Positions 1 through 5,052 of a stretch of 5,052 nucleotides of DNA are shown here, in pieces (the stretch's first letter is position 1; every line of letters starts with the position of its first letter). The position numbers and the translations under genes were made by a program. Source of the DNA: Planctomycetota bacterium. GTDB lineage: Bacteria > Planctomycetota > UBA1135 > UBA2386. The notes beneath the pieces were generated by a model. That model ran no database searches and had not been told where the DNA came from. It was given only the letters and a program-made list of their open reading frames with translations. The stretch is from positions 1-5,052 of the forward strand of contig JAEYTU010000261.1 in the NCBI GenBank assembly GCA_023433825.1. Direction: 5' to 3'.

Positions 1-181
1 TCCACAGCGCGCGGAAGGTCCGCTTGCGCTGCTTGCGGCCGAAGAAGGCGAATGCCTCGGCGCGGATGACGGTTTCCTTCGCGGTCCGGAACAGTCGGCT
101 ACGACCACCCCAGAACCCCTTGGCACGCTTCAGAACACGATTGCGACGTTGGCGAGTCGCCGGACCATTCGTGGTGCGCAT
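1..181 (-). CDS. rplT: 50S ribosomal protein L20, 3' end cut by window edge
   Basis: L20 is a primary 23S rRNA-binding protein needed early in assembly of the large ribosomal subunit; in several bacteria it also represses its own operon. The ATG lies at 179-181 on the minus strand and 60 codons are visible before the window ends; the family is usually about 115-120 residues, so roughly the N-terminal half is present. The visible protein begins MRTTNGPATRQRRNRVLKRA and continues with the family signature: KGFWGGRSRLFRTAKETVIRA (about residues 21-41), then an aromatic segment FAFFGRKQRKRTFRALW, matching the typical KGYYGxRS...RDRRQRKRxFRxLW pattern. The extreme N-terminus differs from the common MPRVKRG start. 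A strong Shine-Dalgarno (GGGGAGGG, 193-200) inside the end of rpmI supports this start. It follows rpmI after 7 bases, so the two are surely cotranscribed. Confidence 0.97.
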   Translation of the reverse strand, partial: MRTTNGPATRQRRNRVLKRAKGFWGGRSRLFRTAKETVIRAEAFAFFGRKQRKRTFRALW

Positions 182-188
182 CGGACGT

Positions 189-386
189 TCAGCCCTCCCC
201 GAGCAGCTTGGCCATGTGCTTCGCGATCAGCCCCTGGCAGATCACGCCGCGGCGCAGGTGACGCTTCCGCTTCGTCGTGCGCCGCACCAGCAGGTGCGAC
301 GTGAACGACTGGTGCCGCTTCACTTTGCCGCTCTTGGTCAGCTTCATCCGCTTGACCACGGCCTTCTTGGTCTTCTGCTTGGGCAT
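189..386 (-). CDS. rpmI: 50S ribosomal protein L35
   Basis: L35 is a small basic protein of the large ribosomal subunit. The gene encodes 65 residues, the normal family length (about 64-66), from ATG at 384-386 to TGA at 189-191. The protein starts MPKQKTKKAVVKRMKLTKSG and carries the expected features: the basic N-terminal MPKxKTxK, the TxxGKVKRxxxxxxH stretch (about residues 17-31), and the KRKRHLR cluster (about 39-45). The frame stays open upstream to 521, but the family start and length argue for the ATG at 386. No clear Shine-Dalgarno precedes this ATG, so initiation may rely on a short leader. In many bacteria rpmI follows infC; here the upstream neighbour is a divergent gene, so rpmI appears to head its own transcription unit with rplT. 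Confidence 0.97.
   Translation of the reverse strand: MPKQKTKKAVVKRMKLTKSGKVKRHQSFTSHLLVRRTTKRKRHLRRGVICQGLIAKHMAKLLGEG
193..200 (-). promoter_or_regulatory. Shine-Dalgarno of rplT
   Basis: On the minus strand the last codons of rpmI read GGGGAGGG, a strong anti-16S match ending 11 bases before the rplT ATG. It fixes the rplT start and suggests translation of L20 is coupled to that of L35. The contrast with rpmI and the other visible starts, which lack such a motif, is notable. Confidence 0.75.
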
Positions 387-410
387 GTTTCGGACTTGGA
401 AAGGCGGGGG

Positions 411-439
411 AAGGTAGCGACGCACACATCGCGTCGCAA
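411..439 (-). promoter_or_regulatory. weak candidate sigma-70-type promoter for rpmI-rplT
   Basis: On the minus strand TTGCGA (434-439) and TACCTT (411-416) are separated by exactly 17 bases and lie upstream of rpmI. Each keeps only about half of the consensus (TTG of TTGACA; TA and the final T of TATAAT). If used, transcription would start near 404 and leave a leader of fewer than 20 bases, consistent with the missing Shine-Dalgarno before rpmI. The spacer is almost filled by a perfect inverted repeat. This is a by-eye match in GC-rich DNA and could be chance. Confidence 0.25.
417..437. repeat. perfect 7-bp inverted repeat in the divergent promoter region
   Basis: GCGACGC (417-423) and GCGTCGC (431-437) are exact reverse complements separated by ACACATC. 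The repeat sits in the 124-base region between the divergent rpmI and the 511 gene, and inside the spacer of the weak rpmI promoter candidate. It could be an operator for a dimeric regulator or a short stem-loop in RNA from either strand. It has no following T-tract on either strand, so it does not look like a terminator. A 7-bp palindrome of G/C-rich bases can occur by chance in such DNA. Confidence 0.5.
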
Positions 440-510
440 GCAGTCCGATCGGAAAGTTCCGCACGACTGCAGAACGCCGAAGGTATGGTCTGCGCCCCTT
501 TTGCGACCCT

Positions 511-1338
511 GTGCCGTACACCGCCTTCGTCCTGCTGTCTGCGTTGCTGTTGTGGGCCCCGCTGCCGGCGCTGTGCGGGATCGCCGTTCGTCCGCTCGTC
601 GCGTTGCTGACGGGGCTCGGTGTCGTCGGATGCGCGGCGGCCGTCGTGTTCGCGCTCGGATCGGAGGTGAGGACGTTGGTCGTGCAGGTCGGCGCGCCGG
701 TCTTCGTCGACGGCGGCGTCGCGCGGGCGCTGTTCGACGTCGAGACGCGTTCGTCGGCTGCGTTCGTCTGGCCGTTGGTCGGTGCCGGATGGGCGCTGGC
801 GTGGGCTTTCGTGCTCTGGCGGGCGCGGACGCCGGTGCACCCGTGGCGGACGGGGCTCGCGTATGGACTGCTGGCACCGGGGCTTCTGCTTGCGATGCAA
901 CTCGCCGCCGCGCCGTCGCCGTTCGCGCTCGGCCCGTCGCCGCTCTACGTGCCGACGATGGAAGTGGCGCTGCTGCCGGCGGCGATGACGGCCGGTGTGC
1001 TGCTCGCGCAGCGACTCGGTCGCGTCGGTCCGATGTTCTTCCAGTTGGTGTTGTGGCTTGCCGTCGTGCGCGTGCCGTGGGCGACGGCGACGCACGCGGC
1101 GACGCAGGGACGCCGCGGCACGACGCTCGACGTCTCGTCGATCGTCTCCTACGCGGACGTGTTCGTCGGTAGGCCGGTCGAGACGACGCCGGGGTCGGAC
1201 GAACAGATCCGAACGCTGATCTTGATCCCGCAGACGATCCTGCTGCCGGCGATGTCGTTCGTCGTCGCGTTCGGCGTCGGCGTGCTCGCCGTCATGCTGC
1301 GGCGCCATCGCGAGACGCGTGGCACGATGCGCCGATGA
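511..1338 (+). CDS. hypothetical multi-pass membrane protein
   Basis: I do not recognise this 275-residue protein. It is hydrophobic, with about six or seven likely membrane segments near residues 4-22, 28-49, 84-103, 114-134, 149-167, 175-190 and 236-263. Two hydrophilic stretches stand out: about 50-82 (SEVRTLVVQVGAPVFVDGGV...) between segments 2 and 3, and about 194-234, rich in polar and charged residues, before the last segment. The C-terminus is basic (RRHRETRGTMRR) and would be cytoplasmic by the positive-inside rule. I see no catalytic motif, transporter signature or nucleotide-binding site. The start is GTG at 511; it has no clear Shine-Dalgarno, and a TATGGT at 484-489 without a good -35 is the only promoter hint. 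The stop overlaps the next gene's start in ATGA, so the pair is probably translationally coupled. It is divergent from rpmI-rplT. Confidence 0.82.
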   Translation: MPYTAFVLLSALLLWAPLPALCGIAVRPLVALLTGLGVVGCAAAVVFALGSEVRTLVVQVGAPVFVDGGVARALFDVETRSSAAFVWPLVGAGWALAWAFVLWRARTPVHPWRTGLAYGLLAPGLLLAMQLAAAPSPFALGPSPLYVPTMEVALLPAAMTAGVLLAQRLGRVGPMFFQLVLWLAVVRVPWATATHAATQGRRGTTLDVSSIVSYADVFVGRPVETTPGSDEQIRTLILIPQTILLPAMSFVVAFGVGVLAVMLRRHRETRGTMRR

Positions 1339-2183
1339 GCACACCGAATGCGTCCGACCTGCTGCTGCGGATCGCGGCGGAGCTCGGATTGTCCGTCGAT
1401 CGCGGCGACGTTCCGCCGCGTGCGTTGCCGGTCGCGTGGTTCGCGCGTTCGCTCGGAAGTGGTGTCGACGCAGACGCGGTTCGGACGGCGCTGCTGGCAC
1501 ACGTCGCGGGCGGGCGGCTGCGCGCGAATCGGATCGGCGCGGCGTCGGACCTGCGGGATCCGGCGTCGAAGCTCGAACTGACGCCGGCTGGGCTCGCCTC
1601 GGCGCGCGCCCTGCGGCTCGACGTCGGGTTGCCGCGGGCCGGCGTGGTCGATCGCGTCGTCGTCGACCTCGGGGATGCGTTCGCCGACGGAACGTTCGCG
1701 CCGCGCGTCGTCGAGCCCACGGACTGGACGCCGCTGCACGGCGCCGTGTTGGTGCTCGCGTTGCACCGACCGGTGTGGGCGCTGCAGGTGCTCGCGTTGC
1801 TCGTCAAGACGTTCGCCGCCGCGGGACGCCTCGATCTCGGCGGCGAGTCGTTCGGCAAGGCCGGCCCGACGCCGGCGGCGCTGCGGAAGCGCATCGCGCC
1901 TCTCGTCGACGCGATGCCCGGGCTGTCGTTCGGCAAGGATGGCGCCCGCGCAACGCTGTGCGCCGACGGCCCGCTGCCGTCGCTCGCCTGCACGTCGGCC
2001 GGCCGCGACGTGTCCGTCGACACACTCCGCGAGACGCTCGACGACGCATTCGGCCTCGCGCACGTTCAGCCGCTGGCCTCCGTCGGCCGCGTCGGCCGCA
2101 TGCGCGGCGCGTCAGCGGGGAGCGACGGCGATGGCGACGGCGACGATGCCGAAGAGCCGGAGCTCGACGCGGATCAGGACTGA
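1335..2183 (+). CDS. hypothetical protein with winged-helix-like N-terminal region and acidic tail
   Basis: I do not recognise the family of this 282-residue protein. It has no signal peptide or clear membrane span and is probably cytoplasmic. Residues about 7-93 have the pattern of a winged helix-turn-helix: helix SDLLLRIAAELGLS, a segment VAWFARSLGSGVDADAVRTALLAHVAGGRL resembling helix-turn-helix plus third helix, and the wing-like ending KLELTPAGLASARAL typical of MarR/PadR-like folds. A central part (about 134-210) has a hydrophobic helix (AVLVLALHRPVWALQVLALL) and then TPAALRKRIAPLVDAMPG, which may be a second such domain. The last about 20 residues are acidic (DGDGDGDDAEEPELDADQD). The ATG overlaps the stop of the preceding membrane-protein gene by four bases, suggesting a joint role, for example a cytoplasmic regulator or partner of that membrane protein. 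The fold assignment is inference from sequence pattern only. Confidence 0.85.
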   Translation: MSTPNASDLLLRIAAELGLSVDRGDVPPRALPVAWFARSLGSGVDADAVRTALLAHVAGGRLRANRIGAASDLRDPASKLELTPAGLASARALRLDVGLPRAGVVDRVVVDLGDAFADGTFAPRVVEPTDWTPLHGAVLVLALHRPVWALQVLALLVKTFAAAGRLDLGGESFGKAGPTPAALRKRIAPLVDAMPGLSFGKDGARATLCADGPLPSLACTSAGRDVSVDTLRETLDDAFGLAHVQPLASVGRVGRMRGASAGSDGDGDGDDAEEPELDADQD

Positions 2184-2223
2184 CGAAAGTGAAAAGAAGG
2201 TGCCTGGCACTTTCGTTTCACTT
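2184..2223. repeat. intergenic palindromic repeat, copy 1 (centre T)
   Basis: First of two direct copies with a 46-base period. The 25-base core at 2186-2210 reads AAAGTGAAAAGAAGGTGCC then T then GGCAC. It contains the palindrome GTGCC-T-GGCAC (2200-2210) with a CCTGG (Dcm-type CCWGG) centre. Flanking arms give longer inverted repeats: CGAAAGTG (2184-2191) with CACTTTCG (2208-2215), and AAGTGAAA (2187-2194) with TTTCACTT (2216-2223). It starts directly after the stop codon of the upstream gene. From memory, this motif family occurs as dispersed intergenic repeats in planctomycete and other environmental genomes, often translated spuriously as KVPGTFF-like peptides; that should be confirmed by genome-wide counts. 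Confidence 0.92.
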
Positions 2224-2257
2224 CCCGAAGCAAAGTGAAAAGAAGGTGCCAGGCACC
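2192..2257 (-). terminator. possible tandem terminator-like elements downstream of the E1 gene
   Basis: Read on the minus strand, in the direction of E1 transcription, each repeat copy gives a palindrome followed by TTCTTTT: GGTGCC-T-GGCACC then T-rich at 2238-2244, and GTGCC-A-GGCAC then C and T-rich at 2192-2198. The usable RNA stem is short (GGTG/CACC around a 5-base loop), the T-tract is interrupted by C, so intrinsic termination would be weak. Position about 80 bases past the E1 stop is right for a terminator. On the plus strand there is no comparable T-tract. Confidence 0.25.
2232..2257. repeat. intergenic palindromic repeat, copy 2 (centre A)
   Basis: Second direct copy, 46 bases after the first. 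The 25-base core (2232-2256) is identical to copy 1 at 24 positions; the only difference is the central base of the palindrome, A instead of T. The palindrome is longer here: GGTGCC-A-GGCACC (2245-2257). Weak similarity to copy 1 continues downstream to about 2277 (GTTTCACTTCCCGAAGC at 2215-2231 against GTTCCACGTGAAGAGCC at 2261-2277), so the repeated unit is probably the whole 46 bases with a diverged right half. Confidence 0.92.
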
Positions 2258-2334
2258 AACGTTCCACGTGAAGAGCCACGCCGGCATCCGCGCTGTGACG
2301 GAGCGCGTGGATCTCTGCGTCGAGCATGCAACGT

Positions 2335-5052
2335 TCAGATGCCGAGCGCGCGACGCACGAGTCGATCCTGCTGCGCCTTGTGGATCGCGGAGGAACCGGT
2401 CGCCGGGCTCGCGGAGGCGGCGCGGCCGGCATAGGTGTGCGCCGGCAAGCGATGGCGAACGTGCGTCCACGCGCCCATGTTCGCCGGCTCCTCCTGACAC
2501 CAGACGAGGTCCTGGTGACGCCGCAGCAGTTGCAGCGCGCCTTGCACCTCGCGCTCCGGCCACGGGTACAGCAACTCGACGCGCACCAGCGCGACGTCCT
2601 TGCGGCCGGCCTGCTCGCGCGCCTCCAGCAGGTCGTAGTAGACCTTGCCCGAACACAGCACGACGCGGCGGACCGCGGCGGGGTCCACACTCGGATCGCT
2701 CAACACCGGCTCGAAGCGACCGGTGGCGAGTTCCTCCGGCGTGCTGCCGGCGACCTTCATCCGCAGCAGGCTCTTCGGCGTCATGACGACGAGCGGCTTC
2801 TTGACCGGATCGAGCGCCTGTTTGCGCAGCAAATGGAACGTCTGCGCCGGCGTCGACGGGTTGGCGACGCGCATGTTGTTCTCGGCGCAGAGCTGCAGGA
2901 ATCGCTCGAGCCGCGCCGAGCTGTGCTCCGGACCCTGCCCGTCGTAGCCGTGCGGCAGCAGCAGCACGACACCGCACGCCTGCCCCCACTTCGCTTCGCC
3001 GGCCGCGAGGAACTGATCGATCTGGATCTGCGCGCCGTTGCAGAAGTCGCCGAACTGCGCCTCCCACAACGTCAGCACACCCGGCCGCGTGACCGAGTAC
3101 CCGTACTCGAAGCCGAGCGCGGCCTCCTCGCTCAGCAGCGAGTCGATGACCGTGTAGCGGGCTTGCCCATCCGACAGGTGGTTGAGCGGGACGTAGCGTT
3201 CGTCGCGGACGTGATCGAGCAGCACCGAATGCCGCTGCGAGAACGTGCCGCGCCCCGAGTCCTGCCCGGCGAGGCGCACCGGGACGCCCTGCACGACGAG
3301 CGTCGCGAACGCGAGATGCTCGGCGAGCCCGAAGTCGATCGGCTGCTCGCCGTCGATCATCTTCACGCGTCGTTCGAGCTGCATGACGATCTTCGGATGC
3401 GGTGTGAACGTCTGCGGCCACGTCGCGAGCTTGCGCGTCCACCGACGCAGGTCGTCGAGCGGGACCGCCGTCGCGACGTCGCTCGACCAGTTCTCGACCG
3501 CCGCCGCAGCCTCGATCTCGGGAGCGATCGCGCCGCCCGCCGCGTCGTTCTCGTGCGCCGCCTTCGTCTGCCGCACGGCATCGAGCGATGCCTTCAGCCG
3601 TGCCTGCAACGCTTGGTTCGCGGCCTCGACGTCCTGTGGTGCGAGCAGCTTCGAACGCAGCAGGAACTGCTGGAACGTCTCCCGCACCGACGGGTGGCTC
3701 TCGATCTTCTGGTACAGCAGCGGCTGCGTGTAGCTCGGCTCGTCGCCCTCGTTGTGCCCGTGTCGGCGGTAGCAAACGATGTCGACGACGACGTCGCGGT
3801 GGAATCGCTGCCGATACTCGAGCGCGAGATGCACGACGCGCACCGCGGCCAGCGGGTCGTCGCCGTTGACGTGGAACACCGGCGCCTGGATCGCCTTCGC
3901 GACGTCGGTGCAGTACGGCGTCGAACGCGCATCGATCGGCAGCGTCGTGTAGCCGATCTGGTTGTTGACGACGACGTGCACGGTGCCGCCGGTGCGGTAG
4001 CCGCGCAGCTGCGACATGTTCAACGTCTCGGCGACGACGCCCTGACCGGCGAACGCGGCGTCGCCGTGGATCAGGATCGGCAGCACGTCGAACCGCCGCG
4101 CCGCGTCACCCGACGCCTCCGCGCGCTGATCCTGCAGCGCGCGCGCCACGCCCTCGACGACCGGATCGACGGCCTCGAGATGGCTCGGGTTGCAGACCAG
4201 TTCGAGCGCGACGTCCTTGCCGACGTCGGTCGCGTAGATGCCGGTCGCGCCGAGGTGGTACTTGACGTCCCCCGACCCCTGCGTCGACTCCGGATCGATC
4301 CACCCCTCGAACTCGCTGAACATCTTCTTCAGCGACTTGCCGAGGATGTGCGTCAGCACGTTCAGCCGGCCGCGGTGCGCCATGCCGATGACGGCGTGGT
4401 CGATGCCCGACTCCGCGCTGCGGCACAACAATGCGTCGAGGACCGGGATCAGCGTCTCGCCACCTTCGAGCGAGAACCGCTTGTGCCCGACGAACCGCGT
4501 GTGCAGGAATCGTTCGAACGCTTCCGCCTCGACGAGCTTGTCGAGCACGCGAACGATCCGCTCCTTCGGCAGCGTCGCCTCGTTGCGTGACCCCTCCATC
4601 CGTTCGCGGAGCCATTCCTTCTGCTCCGGATCGGCGATGTGCATGTACTCGACGCCGATGTTGCGGCAGTACGTCGCGCGCAGCGTCTCCGTGATCTCGC
4701 GCAGCGTCGCGATCGGCGACTTCGTGACGCCGTTGCTGAAGAACTCGCGATCGAGATCCCACAACGTCAGCCCGTAGCTCGCACCGTCGAGTTCCGGAAC
4801 GTCCTTCAACTCGAACTGCAGCGGGTCGAGGTTCGCGTGCAGATAACCGCGCACGCGATACGCGCGGATCAACTGCATGACGCGCGCGGCGCGCTCCTGG
4901 TTCTCGTTCGCCCGCAGCGGCGAGCCCGGCGCGGCGCGACGGTCGCGTTGGAACTGCACCGGCCGGTGCGGGATCTGCAGATCGGCGAAGAGCCGTTCGT
5001 AGAAGCGATCCTTGCCGACCAGCAGCGCGTGCAACAGCGCGAGGAACTCACC
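2335..5052 (-). CDS. sucA: 2-oxoglutarate dehydrogenase E1 component (SucA/Kgd family), 5' end cut, likely part of an E2-E1 fusion
   Basis: E1 is the thiamine diphosphate enzyme that decarboxylates 2-oxoglutarate and hands the succinyl group to lipoyl-E2, in the cytoplasmic TCA-cycle complex. The frame is open from the right edge to TGA at 2335-2337, giving 905 visible residues; the true start is outside. Counting from the edge, key parts are QLIRAYRVRGYLHANLDPL (60-78), GLTLWDLDREF (94-104), NIGVEYMHIADPEQKEWL (131-148), MAHRGRLN (224-231), GSGDVKYHLG (259-268), NPSHLEAVDP (288-297), the ThDP/Mg segment HGDAAFAGQG...VNNQIG (329-367), HVNGDDP (394-400), CYRRHGHNEGDEPS (427-440), GQDSGRGTFSQRHS (596-609), and LSEEAALGFEYGYS (640-653), which should hold the ThDP-activating glutamate. 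It ends in the normal YAGRAASASPA...IHKAQQD region. The first visible residues, GEFLALLHALL, resemble the last helix of an E2 acyltransferase domain, as in mycobacterial Kgd (about 1,230 residues), rather than the N-terminus of E. coli SucA (about 930). No frameshift or missing core motif is seen. The alternative names are odhA and kgd. Confidence 0.97.
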   Translation of the reverse strand, partial: GEFLALLHALLVGKDRFYERLFADLQIPHRPVQFQRDRRAAPGSPLRANENQERAARVMQLIRAYRVRGYLHANLDPLQFELKDVPELDGASYGLTLWDLDREFFSNGVTKSPIATLREITETLRATYCRNIGVEYMHIADPEQKEWLRERMEGSRNEATLPKERIVRVLDKLVEAEAFERFLHTRFVGHKRFSLEGGETLIPVLDALLCRSAESGIDHAVIGMAHRGRLNVLTHILGKSLKKMFSEFEGWIDPESTQGSGDVKYHLGATGIYATDVGKDVALELVCNPSHLEAVDPVVEGVARALQDQRAEASGDAARRFDVLPILIHGDAAFAGQGVVAETLNMSQLRGYRTGGTVHVVVNNQIGYTTLPIDARSTPYCTDVAKAIQAPVFHVNGDDPLAAVRVVHLALEYRQRFHRDVVVDIVCYRRHGHNEGDEPSYTQPLLYQKIESHPSVRETFQQFLLRSKLLAPQDVEAANQALQARLKASLDAVRQTKAAHENDAAGGAIAPEIEAAAAVENWSSDVATAVPLDDLRRWTRKLATWPQTFTPHPKIVMQLERRVKMIDGEQPIDFGLAEHLAFATLVVQGVPVRLAGQDSGRGTFSQRHSVLLDHVRDERYVPLNHLSDGQARYTVIDSLLSEEAALGFEYGYSVTRPGVLTLWEAQFGDFCNGAQIQIDQFLAAGEAKWGQACGVVLLLPHGYDGQGPEHSSARLERFLQLCAENNMRVANPSTPAQTFHLLRKQALDPVKKPLVVMTPKSLLRMKVAGSTPEELATGRFEPVLSDPSVDPAAVRRVVLCSGKVYYDLLEAREQAGRKDVALVRVELLYPWPEREVQGALQLLRRHQDLVWCQEEPANMGAWTHVRHRLPAHTYAGRAASASPATGSSAIHKAQQDRLVRRALGI

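Larger units (their letters stand above)
2184..2334. other. convergent intergenic region
   Basis: This 151-base stretch lies between the stop of the plus-strand hypothetical gene and the stop of the minus-strand E1 gene. The first about 94 bases are the two repeat copies and their spacer; their A-rich segments contrast with the GC-rich genes on both sides. The rest (about 2278-2334) shows no gene or structure that I can support, apart from short palindromes CACGTG (2265-2270) and AACGTT (2258-2263 and 2330-2335) that may be chance. As both genes end here, no promoter is expected. Confidence 0.85.

Noticed and set aside
485..607. Alternative small frame starting ATG at 485 upstream of the membrane-protein gene
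   Set aside because: It is short, cysteine/arginine-rich, ends inside the membrane-protein gene in another frame, and the AGG motif is too close to the ATG.
24..1172. Plus-strand open frame running across rplT, rpmI and the membrane-protein gene
   Set aside because: It crosses two certain ribosomal-protein genes and their intergenic region, and the product is arginine/alanine-rich with no family pattern; it is a GC-driven shadow.
130..1500. Minus-strand open frame of 456 codons over rpmI and the 511 gene
   Set aside because: The product is mostly Arg, His, Gln and Glu, typical of antisense reading in high-GC DNA, and it overlaps better supported genes.
1848..1938. 13-base direct repeat TCGTTCGGCAAGG at 1848-1860 and 1926-1938, in frame, giving SFGK twice in the hypothetical protein
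   Set aside because: The flanking residues do not align as a duplicated domain, and a short match of frequent codons can arise by chance.
2122..2180. GAT/GAC-GGC triplet run encoding the acidic tail, considered as a microsatellite or phase-variable tract
   Set aside because: Only about three imperfect hexamer units are present; an acidic disordered C-terminus explains it.
2112..2690. Minus-strand frame reading through the repeats, giving a KVPGTFF-like peptide
   Set aside because: The peptide comes from translating the intergenic repeat and the shifted frame of the E1 gene; it shows no coding pattern of its own.
2326..4590. Long plus-strand open frame of 754 codons antisense to the E1 gene
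   Set aside because: Its product is arginine-rich and low in recognisable motifs, while the opposite strand encodes a fully conserved E1 protein. Few stop codons on the antisense strand are expected in DNA this rich in G+C.

Overview
The window is G+C-rich bacterial chromosome carrying five genes in a conserved-plus-hypothetical layout. The organism is probably a member of the Planctomycetota or a similar high-GC lineage. The hints are strong G/C preference at third codon positions, a 2-oxoglutarate dehydrogenase E1 whose N-terminal part looks like the fused mycobacterial Kgd type, and two copies of an intergenic repeat (AAAGTGAAAAGAAGGTGCC-W-GGCAC) that I associate with planctomycete and some other environmental genomes. 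This placement is an inference; there is no rRNA or other marker in the window.

Layout. Positions 1-386 hold rplT (ribosomal protein L20, cut by the left edge) and rpmI (L35), both on the minus strand, seven bases apart, as a ribosomal-protein transcription unit. A 124-base divergent intergenic region (387-510) contains a perfect 7-bp inverted repeat and a weak candidate promoter for rpmI. From 511 to 2183 two plus-strand genes form a tight pair with a 4-base ATGA overlap: an unrecognised multi-pass membrane protein, then an unrecognised soluble protein with a winged-helix-like N-terminal region and an acidic tail. A 151-base convergent intergenic region (2184-2334) holds two direct copies of the repeat. 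From 2335 to the right edge a minus-strand gene encodes the E1 (thiamine diphosphate-dependent) part of 2-oxoglutarate dehydrogenase; its 5' end lies beyond the window.

Functionally the window joins translation (L35, L20) and the TCA cycle (2-oxoglutarate to succinyl-CoA), with a coupled pair of unknown genes between them. I see no CRISPR array, transposase, tRNA, phage or defence gene. The points most worth a second look are the repeat pair, whose two palindromes differ only by a T/A swap at the centre and whose arms allow alternative pairing, and the sign that the E1 gene is the C-terminal part of a larger E2-E1 fusion.
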